This document shows, piece by piece, positions 55,601 to 64,000 of a stretch of 64,000 nt of DNA. Every line of letters begins with the position of its first letter. Positions within the stretch are counted from its first letter, which is position 1. This stretch comes from Larix kaempferi. Lineage: Eukaryota > Streptophyta > Pinopsida > Pinales > Pinaceae. The translations under genes and the position numbers were made by a program. The stretch is from the NCBI GenBank assembly GCA_027924585.1, contig BSBM01000602.1, positions 8,741,501 through 8,805,500 of the forward strand, given 5' to 3'. The notes under the pieces were generated by a model. That model was not told the DNA's origin, did not search any database, and was given only the letters and a program-made list of their open reading frames with translations.

Positions 55601-57085
55601 ATTCAGTAAAAGAGAAAATGACAGTGCATTCGTCAGTTAATTTGATTGCTCATGAGTATAACAGTTTTTCTATTCTAATTACATATTCCTGTATTCGTCC
55701 AATTTGGACCTCTGATGAAAGGATAAAATAACACAGTAGCTTTCTTTCTTTCTGTACAAGATAATTCAGTGAAGACAATATTTGCTATAAGATCGACCAG
55801 ATTCTAAAACAATAAGAAATAGAAAAGTGGGAATGTGGTTAAACCGAATGCATGGTGTTGTTTTCCTTGAAGAAATTATTAAAGATCAGTACCCTAGTTG
55901 TTAACATAATGTTCACCTTCAGAAATAAGAAAAGAACCTATTACTATGACTAGTTTCTGGTAGGTTATTCAACATACAGATTTGAACAGTAAAACATTGC
56001 ATGCAAGGATCTAATCTACAGCTGCTAAAATATAAGATGCATGATGAACAGAGGTCTGTGCATGGGTGGTCTTTGGTTTAGATATTTAGATGCATGCTAG
56101 GTTTCACTTTTAGCTGGGCAGATTTAATGCTACCTCTCTGTACTGGAGTATGATGCAGCTCCACGCATGGGGAAAAATGCAGAGGAGTCATTTTATCAGT
56201 TCAACCAATCTAAATTAATTAGGATCTAACATTTTACTACTATTGATCATTAAATAACAATACTAAGCCATTTTCTGAGGGCATTCATATGATTGAAAAA
56301 GAAAACACAAAAGAATAGAACCTGAGTGTAATGGGAGGAACAAATCACTCAAGAACCCTGTTCCACCCAACCTGGTCCTAAGCAGCCAAGATGTCTACCT
56401 TAGGACCCTCGAGCCTATCCACTGATCCACCAGGAGGAAGGAAGTTCTGAAGCTTAGGGTCTCTGCTTGCAGCAATAAGAATATATATATATATATATAT
56501 CCAACCTTATAGGCTTAGTAACCAAGGGGACCAGCACCAACACCTCTGGTCTGTCCTTCTCATAACATTTGCAGACTTATACTTGCACTCTCCACAGCCT
56601 CCCCTATTTGAATCTCTCAGCCATCACCTGATGAGCATGAGGAATGTTTCTACAGAAAACATTGTAAGAGCTCCCTGCTCAATTCAAATTGCCCTTTATA
56701 GGATGCCTAGGTCTTTTTGTAATTAGCTGGTCATTAGTAAGCTACCTGCTCACCTCCCTCCACTTGGAGGGGGAAATGCCACAAAATTAGGGGGAGTTGT
56801 CCCATACCAACAGCTAATGGTAGAGTGCAAATGCTGCCATCTGTCCCAATCTTTCCAGCAGCTTCCATTCCTCCTAGTAGGCCAGTGGACACTCTTGTAA
56901 CAGCTTTCTTGAGTGTTTGTCTCCCATTTTTATTTATTAAATAATAATAATGAGTCATTACATTCATTTTTGACCTACTTGGTCATAATTACAAACTTGT
57001 AATTATAATTTAACACAAAGTTTTTTTTTTTTGCAAAAAGGACAATAGTAGAAAATAATTATTCTAAAAAATTGGGTAGGTGACA
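52688..57085 (-). repeat. Element B 5' LTR (4.4 kb)
   Basis: Runs on the minus strand from TGTCACCTACCC (57085) to ...CAGGATGTTACA (52688), with near-inverted ends TGTCAC/GTTACA. Only the first 958 bp have a partner in the window (46859-47834). No ORF of note lies within 52700-56127. The AT-dinucleotide run at about 56482-56500 is shared with the 3' copy. Confidence 0.7.
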
Positions 57086-57663
57086 GGTCATGACCCGTCA
57101 TGGTGGCGGGCCCATCATTAGCTTTGTTCCCAAGTTCTTCAGCTGGCTAGAGGGCCAGTTACTTATGGTTGAGGACATTCCATACAGCGGCACCGACTTC
57201 CGAGAGGATCCGGACTTGATGCTACCAGAGGGTGCAGCATGGGGTGACATAGATGAGAACAAAACTACCCTTGTATTTTGAGTTTTGTATATTATATCAT
57301 TTTTTGATGCAGTGCTGACAAGTACGTAATATGTGTGTGCAGATGTGGGCCCCGTACGGTCGATGGGTCTCTCCCTTTTGGCGAGGAGAGACAGAGGCGG
57401 GGAGGCAGTCGTTCTTGCAGGTGCTCATGCTGCCATCGAGGAGATGGAGGAGGTGTACAGGAACCTATCCCAGCTAACCATGGAGGTACTGGAGCCAGCT
57501 ATTGATGACTTACCGAGGCCCATGCAAAGATTTGGGGTTGGAGCATTCGTGCGCTTCAACGCCTTACTCCGCAAGGTGGTTCGAACTATAGACTGTTTCC
57601 TCACCCAGCAACAACGAGCTGTTGGAGCTAGGGGTGGTGTACGGGTCAGGCGTCCGTCCTGAT
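57086..57663 (+). pseudogene. Plant-mobile-domain-like gene, 3' part
   Basis: It continues the gene interrupted at 46858: 'KFFSWLEGQLLMVEDIPYSG', 'DFREDPDLMLPEGAAWGDID'. A GT-AG intron (about 57273-57332, GTATTTTG..TGTGTGCAG) leads to the last exon, 'AGAHAAIEEMEEVYRNLSQL' to 'FGVGAFVRFNALLRKVV', ending at TGA 57661-57663. This half has no premature stop. From memory of the family, about 35-40 residues are missing between the two halves, so host DNA was lost along with part of the element B LTR. The gene runs opposite to the gag-pol of element C. Confidence 0.6.
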
Positions 57664-57796
57664 GACACTTTTATACTTGTACTGAGAGATTAGAGGCCTC
57701 AGATTTTGTACTACTGAAAGCTACGGTGCTTCATATTTTTGTAGAGACTTACTGAAAGCCGTCGTGCTTAAGATTTTGTACCAGCACTACTTTTGA

Positions 57797-57824
57797 GCGA
57801 TATATATATATATATATATATATA
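57797..57824 (+). repeat. (AT)n microsatellite
   Basis: About 14 AT units in the 3' flank of the plant-mobile-domain-like gene. Confidence 0.9.
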
Positions 57825-57950
57825 CGGACATTTCCGGCGATTTATACATTATGTGTTTTTAAAATGATTAGTGATGTGATCTTGTTTACATGTTTGCTTT
57901 TATATAATACATTATTTACATGTTGTGAATGCTTTTACATATTATGAATA

Positions 57951-58420
57951 TCATGTGTGTGTGATGTACCAATCCAAAATGAAGTTGGCCATTGAGTCAA
58001 CAACTGTGTTTAACTCTCGTGGAATGTGTAGGTATTGAACGGATTCAAATGACCTTTCCAGGAGACGTACTCATCTGAAGAGACGGAGTAAGGTGGGATC
58101 ATGGATGGCGTACAAACTCGGTTGAGATGAGAAACCACTAATTGAGAATCCATGTGGATGCCAATGTGGTTCATACCCAAGGAAATGGCGTTAGCTAGGG
58201 TTCTGATTATTGCCTGATACTCTGCGGCATTGTTGGTCGCAAACCCTAGGCAACTTCCTCCTGAGCTAATGAGCTCACATGTTGGGGAATATAGTACCCA
58301 GGCTGTCGAAGCAAGGTTACGGGTATGTCGACTGGCGCCGTCCACGTATCCATAGTACGTTGCCATCTGCACACGCAGACAGAACATGGTATAAGAAGCA
58401 GAAACAAGATCAAAAGACAC
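57951..58420 (-). pseudogene. Element C terminal RNase H, frameshifted
   Basis: An RNase H domain lies after integrase in element C. 'YYGYVDGASRHTRN' gives the first Asp, 'NNAAEYQAIIRTL' the Glu, 'IHMDSQLVVSHL' the second Asp. Near 58120 the frame shifts. In the other frame 'HDPTLLRLF', 'YLHIPRELNTVVDSMAN' and 'FILDW' complete the domain, including the last Asp, to TGA at 57951. One TGA replaces an Arg-like codon on the way. The start is ATG 58363 or an upstream in-frame ATG at 58420. This is the same RNase H class as the extra domain of element A. Confidence 0.75.
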
Positions 58421-58502
58421 TCAAAAAGAAATGTGTCACACCACACAAAAACAAAAAAACACGCCATGTACAGTATATACAAGCAAGTCTATGCATGAGA
58501 GA

Positions 58503-59539
58503 TCAAGCGTAGTATCTCTTCAGGTAAATCCCATTGCGGGGTTCACCCAAAGAGATTCCGTCATAGTCTTCAAGCTCGTAAGCACCTTTTTCCAACACAC
58601 GTTTTATAACGTAAGGTCCATGCCACATGGACTTGAACTTTCCTGCTCCTAGTTTGTCGTGCTTCTGGTCATAAGTGAGGACCAGGTCACCCTCGTTAAA
58701 GATACGAGGTTCAAATGACTTATCGTATTGGGCTTTGATGTGTTTCTTGTGCGCTTCATTAGCAAGAGCGGCATCTCGGCGGGACTCGTCAAGTTTTGCT
58801 AAGTGCAAGAGACGTTCTTCCTCGGCAGTAGTGTTAGGAAGAAGTTAGACAACGAGTTGTAGAGACGGAATTTCACACTCTATCGGTAGGACAGCCTCCA
58901 ATCCATATACCAATTGGAAAGGAGTGAAGCCTGTGGCGGTTTTGATAGTAGTTCGATAGGCCCATAATTTTGAAAAGAGCATGTTATGCCAATTGGACTT
59001 ATGTGTCCCTACCATCCTTTGGATCATAGTTTTCAAGACCTTGTTAATGGCCTCGACCTGTCCATTAGACTGTGGGTAGTAGGGTGTAGAATTTTCATGG
59101 CGAAAATTCAACCTGTCACTCAGTTCATCAACCATATGGTTTTGAAAATGAGAACCATGATCGGTAACAATTGTCTCAGGAACTCCGAATCGTGCTATTA
59201 CATGATTGAATATGAAGAGTGCGGCGGTTTTGCCATCATTCTGGTATGTAGGCATAGCTTCGGCCCACTTTGTAAAGTATCCACAGCTACCATTATGTAA
59301 CTATGCCCCCCGACCGAGGTAGGATTACAATGCCTAAAATCAATGCCCCATTTTGTGAAGGGGCCCACGGAAATAACCAGATGTAGTGGGGCAGGATGAG
59401 TGCGCTTCTTCGTATGGAAGTGTTGGCAAGGAGGACATTTTTTATCGCATAAATACAATCTTTGAAGATGGTAGGCCAGTAATATCCTGCGCACAAAATC
59501 TTCTGGGTTGTACCCATCCCAGAGAGGTGACTGCCACAT
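58503..59539 (-). pseudogene. Element C integrase, frameshifted
   Basis: A zinc finger region ('GTTQKILCAGYYWPTIFKD', 'CPPCQHF') is followed by the core: 'FTKWGIDF' (first Asp), 'TIVTDHGSHFQNHM' (second Asp), 'SNGQVEAINKVLKTM' (Glu). The C-terminus reads 'FNEGDLVLTYDQKHDKLGAG', 'MWHGPYVIKRVLEKGAYELE' and ends 'YLKRYYA' at 58503. A frameshift separates 59539-59198 from 59255-58503, and a stop lies near 58845. Catalytic residues remain. Confidence 0.8.
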
Positions 59540-60245
59540 GCCCCAGCGTGATAGTCATTAAGAACGCGTTCGACTTCCTCGTGAGTTAGACAATGTCAAA
59601 GAATTGAATCGACGCCACGACGATACAAAGTATCATTAATGATCAAGTAGTTGTCTTTTGGACAAGCCCGATTAAGGTCCCGATAATCAACACAGACGCG
59701 AATGGTGCCCTGCTTTTTGTTCACAGGAATGACGTTTGAGACCCAATCCGTTAATGGGACATGATAGATAAAACCAGCCTTTAAGAGTTTTTCAATTTCT
59801 GCCTTAATTGCCGCAGTCTTCCAGGGTGTACCGGTCGCAACTTTTGGCGCACAGGTTTGATGTCGGGATAGGTTTTTATTTCGTGAGAAACAATCACGGG
59901 GTCTATCCCAGGCATCTCCTCATAGGACCAAGCAAATACATCTCGAAATTGCTTGAACAAGACCGTGCTAACAACGATTTCTTCAGGGGAACACTTCTGG
60001 CCTATGCAAATGTGTTCCACTATACCTGGTTTCACCGAGATGTCTACCGAGGTGGTTGGCTCAATGTTGGCCAAGTTTCCCTCTGTGTCCGTAATACATG
60101 TAAGGATGGGGGAATGAGGGGATGGGTAGATATCTGGTAAAAAGAGGGTGTGAATGTTGTCCTCTATGTACTCCAAAGGAGGAAGAAAAGATGACCTATG
60201 GTGGAGATCATCCCACAGACTGTTGTCAATATTCATTACTTCCAT
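59540..60245 (-). pseudogene. Element C RT remnant with large internal deletion
   Basis: Upstream of RT: 'FKQFRDVFAWSYEEMPGIDP', 'IKPVRQKLRPVHPGRLRQ'. After a frameshift near 59790 the finger part follows: 'AGFIYHVPLTDWVSNVIPVN', 'IRVCVDYRDLNRACPKDN'. The sequence then jumps straight to 'LIINDTLYRRGVDSIL', which in related elements lies between RNase H and integrase. The RT palm with its Asp pair and the first RNase H are therefore absent, roughly 1.2-1.5 kb by family comparison. Confidence 0.75.
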
Positions 60246-60299
60246 GATGGACTCATCTGAATGAAAAGTTCAAAGTAAGAGATCAGGTAGAGAGGACGT

Positions 60300-61484
60300 T
60301 CATCGTAGAGAACAGGATGGAGAGGCCATGGTTAACTGGTCCTCTGGTTTTGAATTGATAGCCTCGTAAATACGTTCAGCGGGTAAAAGAGGCATTATAT
60401 CTCCAAGCAGGCGTGTTGTGGCTTCATCCGGTACAAGCCAAGCATCGTTAGAGTGAGATGAAATCTTTGTGGAGACCATGTTCACTGTAGAAACATTATT
60501 AGGGGGGTCCGTGGCTGGAAAAACGCCCATGAGAGATGAATCTTTCAAAAGGCCAACCCCTACACTCTCATACTGTTTTGACATCTATCCAATGGAAGGA
60601 ACATGGTCACCAGGATGAGTAGTGGCGTCTGGTGTACAAAAGTCTAATTGGTCGATAGTAACAATCCGTCCTTGGTGGGGGAATTGCACTATGCGGAAGA
60701 CTGAAGAGGCGACCACCTGCATGGTGTAAAACCAATTGCGACCAAGTAAGAGATTATAACCTATCGGGGCCGAGACCACTTCCACGTTAATGGTTACGAT
60801 CTTTCCACCCAACTCAACTGCAAGAGCTTGTAAGAGCCCATGAGGTTGAAAGCCATGCCCATCGAATGCTTTCAACGTGGTAGGAGAACGATTCAATTTG
60901 GGGGAGCCGATGGCTCTCCAACAGGAAATCGACATGACAGAAGTGGAGGCACCTTCGTTTAAAAGGGTACGATGGTCAATCTTCCAAGCAATGTTCACAG
61001 AAACTTGGAATGCAAGCTGGTGTGAGAGCCTCGACTTAAGGTTGTCAAGTTGGAACATGATGGTATTCAAGGAATTGGGGTCGACTGCAACGATGGCTGC
61101 AAGGAGAGTTTTGCGTTGATTAGGACAATTCTGTAAAATTTCCAGGGTAGACATGGCGCAAGGAGCTTGTTCCAAGTATTCCACGATATTGTAATTTTGA
61201 GCCACCCGAGCGTTAGGATTGAAAACAACTTTTCGAATCGTACTTTTGGGCGGACGCAATATTGAGTCCAAAGATGGCTTCTCAATGGTGAGACAAGTTG
61301 ATGGTACGGTGACATCAGTCAAAGAGTCAGAATATTTTGCAATATTACTTCCAGTGGGTTCCTTCGAAGGGACCGGTTCGTAAGATCGTGAGCGAGTATT
61401 CAAATTGATCGTCTCATTATGCAACATGAGAACATGCATGGTATTGGATGGTTCCCCTTGGGCTGGGGGGGGTTGAGCAATCAT
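60300..61484 (-). pseudogene. Element C protease region, with stops
   Basis: In frame with gag. It includes 'NPNARVAQNYNIVEYLEQAP' and a protease-like 'TLLNEGASTSVMSISCWRAI', where relatives I recall have an Asp before 'EGAST'; here it is Asn, so the active-site Asp may be lost. 'APIGYNLLLGRNWFYTM' is the second protease motif. TAG at 60585-60587 and TGA codons near 60298 and 60258 interrupt the frame. Confidence 0.65.
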
Positions 61485-64000
61485 CTACTGGTTCTGAGTA
61501 GGAAATGGATCTTTGAGGACTGCGGGAGTCGGTTTTCCCCTAAGAAACTTTTGCACTTCGTCTCTATGGGTACATTCTTTGGAGAAATGGTCATCTCCAC
61601 ACAGTAAGCAAGGATACTTTAGTTTCCGTTTCTGCTTGGTATCATCAGGAGTGCTCTTTTGTTCCTGCTGGGCAGAAGACTTTTTGGGTTTCCCCATGTT
61701 CTTCTTCTTGGCGTTAAACTTCTGAGATGAAGCTGATTGAACAGAATTCACCTCTTTAGTTGGAGCAGGAGTGGTTGACTTGGTGGTGTTGTGTCTAACT
61801 TGAGTCGGTAAGGGGGAAGACCCTTGAAGGTTAGATGATCCAACAATACTAGAGGCAGGCTGGGTGTTGAGGGATCCAATGATTCCATTGGTTTGGAGTC
61901 CATTATGTGGTTTCGCGGGGTCATTAACATCACGAGGTGCTTCAGGTAGAATATTAAACAGAGTGCCAGATTGAGTGTAGACCAGGTCTAGCAGATGGGC
62001 ACTCGCGATGGTTTGTTCTTCGGTGACAACACCTCTCATGGTGACATCTTTTGCTATGGTGGGAATGAGCGATTTTGTAAACTAGTCTGCTAAGAGTTGA
62101 TTTGGAATAGGAGCTTTAATAAGATGTCGTCTCCTTTGCCACTCATGGATATGATCGGAAATATGAGTGGCAGTATTCTGACGGAGCGAGGTTAAAATCT
62201 CAGTACCAGTCTCATACCGTATGGGCAGCTGGAAATGCGTCAAAAAGTTCATAGCAAGAGATTCGAAATCAGGAAAAGAGTGGGGTGGCAACTCGATGTA
62301 CCACTTGGCAGCCGAACCAGTGAGAGTCCTTTGAAACAATCTAAGACGAATTGAATCGTCCATTAAGGAATTAGATGAACACCATAAGTGGTATGTCATC
62401 ACATGGTTTTTAGGGTCTTCACCTGGCTTGCCGTCAAATTTGGGGATATCAGACGGAATGTTTCACCGAAATCAGTGGCCAGTTAGATCCATGGTAAATA
62501 GGATCATTGGTTAAATGGGATAGGTTAGGCAGGTCCAAAGTATCCAGGAAGGGCAACTGTGGGTTAGGCTGCGTGTATTGGTAATACGGATAAGGCGTGT
62601 AAGGACCAAATTGGCTGTAAGGTGTACCAGGAGGAAACTGACCGTAGGGGGGTGTACCGCCTGGATCGTAAGGAGGTCCACACCATAAGGTGGTCTATTC
62701 TAATAAGGTGGGGGTCCACCTCCACCATCTGGAGGGGGTGGAGGTCCGCCGCCACCACCGGGAGGAGGTGGGGGTCCATAACCGTAATGAGGTGGCCCAC
62801 CACCGCCTCCACCTGGAGGGGGTGGTGGACCACTTCCGCCGCCAGAAGGATGGGGGCCCACACCACCTCTGACGCCGGAAGGATGAGGGTCTCTACCACC
62901 ACCACCACCATAGTAATTAGGTCCTCCATCGCCTCCGCCTGGAGGGGGTGGTGGACCACCTTCACCACCCAAAGGGAAATTTCCTCCACCATGATAGGGT
63001 GGTTCCCCACCGCCTCTGCCTGGAGGGGGTGGGGGTCCATTCCCGCCATCGCCGGAGGGGTGAGGGATATTGTAGTTAAAATGAGGTGGGCCTCCACCAA
63101 GGTTAGGTGGGGGCCTGCCACCTCTAGCAGAAGGTGGGGGAGGGTCGATCGTGGGTGGTGGTACCTGAGGGATAATCAGTTGGGGTCCGTGTTGCAACAT
63201 AGGTTGTTGCCCCCATAGAGTGTATGGATTCTTGGGATAAGGTATCCCGTATGGTGCGTTTCCGGGATTAGGTTGGCCCGACACAGGGTTAACAGAACAT
63301 GGATACGCTTAACTCCATCAGGGTTGAGTTACATTTGACGGCCCCCCAACATATAATCCTGTGGTGGATGGTCTAGCGGGTTGGGAAAGTCCAACAGGAG
63401 GTCCGTTGGGGATTCCACCGCCTATATTCTGGTTAGGAAATGGGGGTTTCCCCCCAGTCACAACAGGTTGACCACTATTCAAAGGTTGAACCAATGTAGG
63501 TTGTTGACTAGCTACCGTAGTAATAACATTACCAATAAGATAACTTGGGGAAACGGAATACCCTCCCCTCAAATTTTGAGGTGGGGGAGGAATTGGTAAA
63601 GTAACTGTGGTAGTGACGGGTGTGTTGGACTGTTGTCCTTCCACCAGTTGGTTCACTTGAGGTGCAGGACTGGACTCTTGCGAGGGTTGACTAGTCTTAT
63701 TAGTGGTCTCGTGGTGGGGTGCTTCAGGTGATCCGAAAGATATCGGATGAACTGGGATGTTTCCGTCGTTAAATCTCATTTGGAAATGGTGATTTCGAAA
63801 CTCTTCAGAGTGTTGCTTGAGACTTTGTCTTCGAATCTCATCACCTCTAATATGTAACTATTCCAAACGTTCATGGATGGGGCTGAAAATCTCGGCAGGG
63901 TCAGGCCCATAGTAAGGCCTAGAGAACTCTGGAGTAGTCCAGTTAGGTGGGGATGAGATGGTGAAATGAGCCACAGGGTGGTCTGTAGAAGACGTCCAGT
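61485..64000 (-). pseudogene. Element C gag, interrupted, continues past window
   Basis: One minus-strand frame runs from the window edge. It has an N-terminal stretch ('FSRPYYGPDPAEIFSP'), a TAG near 63863, a Pro/Gln-rich part, stops near 63318, and a Gly/Pro-rich repeat (63150-62700). The gag domain follows (62402-62082: 'RLRLFQRTLTGSAAKWYIEL', 'FLTHFQLPIRYETGTEILTS'), then a zinc knuckle ('CLLCGDDHFSKEC', near 61590). TAG at 61485-61487 ends it just before the protease frame. The stops are scattered, so this is decay. Confidence 0.75.
62690..63150 (-). repeat. Gly/Pro-rich coding minisatellite in element C gag
   Basis: Imperfect repeats of about 30-60 bp encode runs such as PPPPGGGGGGPPHYGYG. 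The DNA alternates GGTGG and CCACC, and all three minus frames and some plus frames stay open, giving several false ORFs. Confidence 0.8.

Larger units (their letters stand above)
46859..57085 (-). mobile_element. Element B: Ty3/gypsy retrotransposon with truncated 3' LTR
   Basis: Order on the minus strand: 5' LTR (57085-52688), iMet primer binding site, gag, protease, RT, RNase H, integrase, polypurine tract, 3' LTR fragment (47834-46859). Integrase motifs and the 'VKVQWKHYSPAEAT' end resemble conifer Ifg7-like families. Several stops and frameshifts make it inactive. It lies within the plant-mobile-domain-like gene. Flanks GGTAA and GGTCA resemble a target duplication, but the missing 3.4 kb of the 3' LTR makes that likely to be chance. 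Confidence 0.8.
42989..64000 (-). mobile_element. Element C: decayed Ty3/gypsy element, 5' end beyond window
   Basis: On the minus strand I find gag, protease, an RT remnant, integrase and a terminal RNase H (64000 to 57951), then an antisense plant-mobile-domain-like gene (57663 to 46238, split by element B), a non-coding stretch, a polypurine tract and a probable 3' LTR (43890 to 42989). Assigning the last parts to the same element is an inference from order and spacing. Element B is nested inside. Confirmation would need the 5' LTR, which lies past 64000. Confidence 0.55.

Noticed and set aside
46854-57090. GGTAA/GGTCA as target duplication of element B
   Set aside because: The primer binding site shows that the left LTR lacks its last 3.4 kb, so the left junction is a deletion point and the partial match is likely chance.
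62622-63218. Thr/Trp/Arg-rich plus-strand ORF of 198 codons
   Set aside because: It is antisense to the Gly/Pro-rich gag repeat of element C and follows from its base composition.
1-64000. CRISPR arrays, bacterial operons, phage genes
   Set aside because: Nothing of this kind is present. Introns, plant-type retroelements and low coding density show eukaryotic nuclear DNA.

Overview
The window looks like plant nuclear DNA from a large, repeat-rich genome. A conifer or other gymnosperm is my best guess, because the minus-strand Ty3/gypsy element resembles conifer families, the LTRs are several kilobases long, and old elements are nested and riddled with stops. I see no intact host gene. Almost all coding sequence belongs to transposable elements or is a decayed fragment of a host gene. 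No database search was possible, so family names rest on motifs I recognise.

Layout. 1-1.5 kb: 3' exons of a CACTA (TNP2-type) transposase. 3.6-5.4 kb (-): a broken gene with a globular domain and a coiled coil. 8.6-11.9 kb: a mosaic holding two copies of a CAND1 exon, a fragment of the nuclear-pore protein NUA/TPR, and two diverged copies of a small-RNA-like unit with a plant snRNA-type promoter (USE plus TATA) and a TTTT stop. 14.3-15.8 kb (-): an unidentified gene remnant and an RNase H fragment. 38-41 kb: simple repeats and rearranged Ty1/copia pieces.

15,916-37,637 is a complete 21.7-kb Ty3/gypsy element (here 'element A') with a perfect 5-bp target duplication (GGAGC), a tRNA-Asn primer binding site, and 7.2-kb LTRs. 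Each LTR carries its own large gene: a 1,095-codon ORF, intact in the 5' LTR and broken in the 3' LTR. TATA-like boxes lie before and after this ORF, so it may sit in U3 as an independent cassette. The internal gag-pol has several stops and an extra RNase H domain between protease and reverse transcriptase. A tandem copy of the target site survives empty at 38.2 kb and confirms the boundaries.

42,989-64,000 appears to be a second decayed Ty3/gypsy element on the minus strand ('element C', 5' end outside the window). Most of its RT and its first RNase H have been deleted, and another RNase H lies after the integrase. A plus-strand, plant-mobile-domain-like gene lies antisense in its 3' part. 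That gene is split by a third minus-strand Ty3/gypsy element ('element B', 46,859-57,085) with an iMet primer binding site, a 4.4-kb 5' LTR and a 3' LTR cut down to about 1 kb.

The most unusual points are the LTR-borne gene of element A, the different positions of the extra RNase H in A and C, the antisense gene of C, and the duplicated small-RNA-like unit at 9-11 kb.
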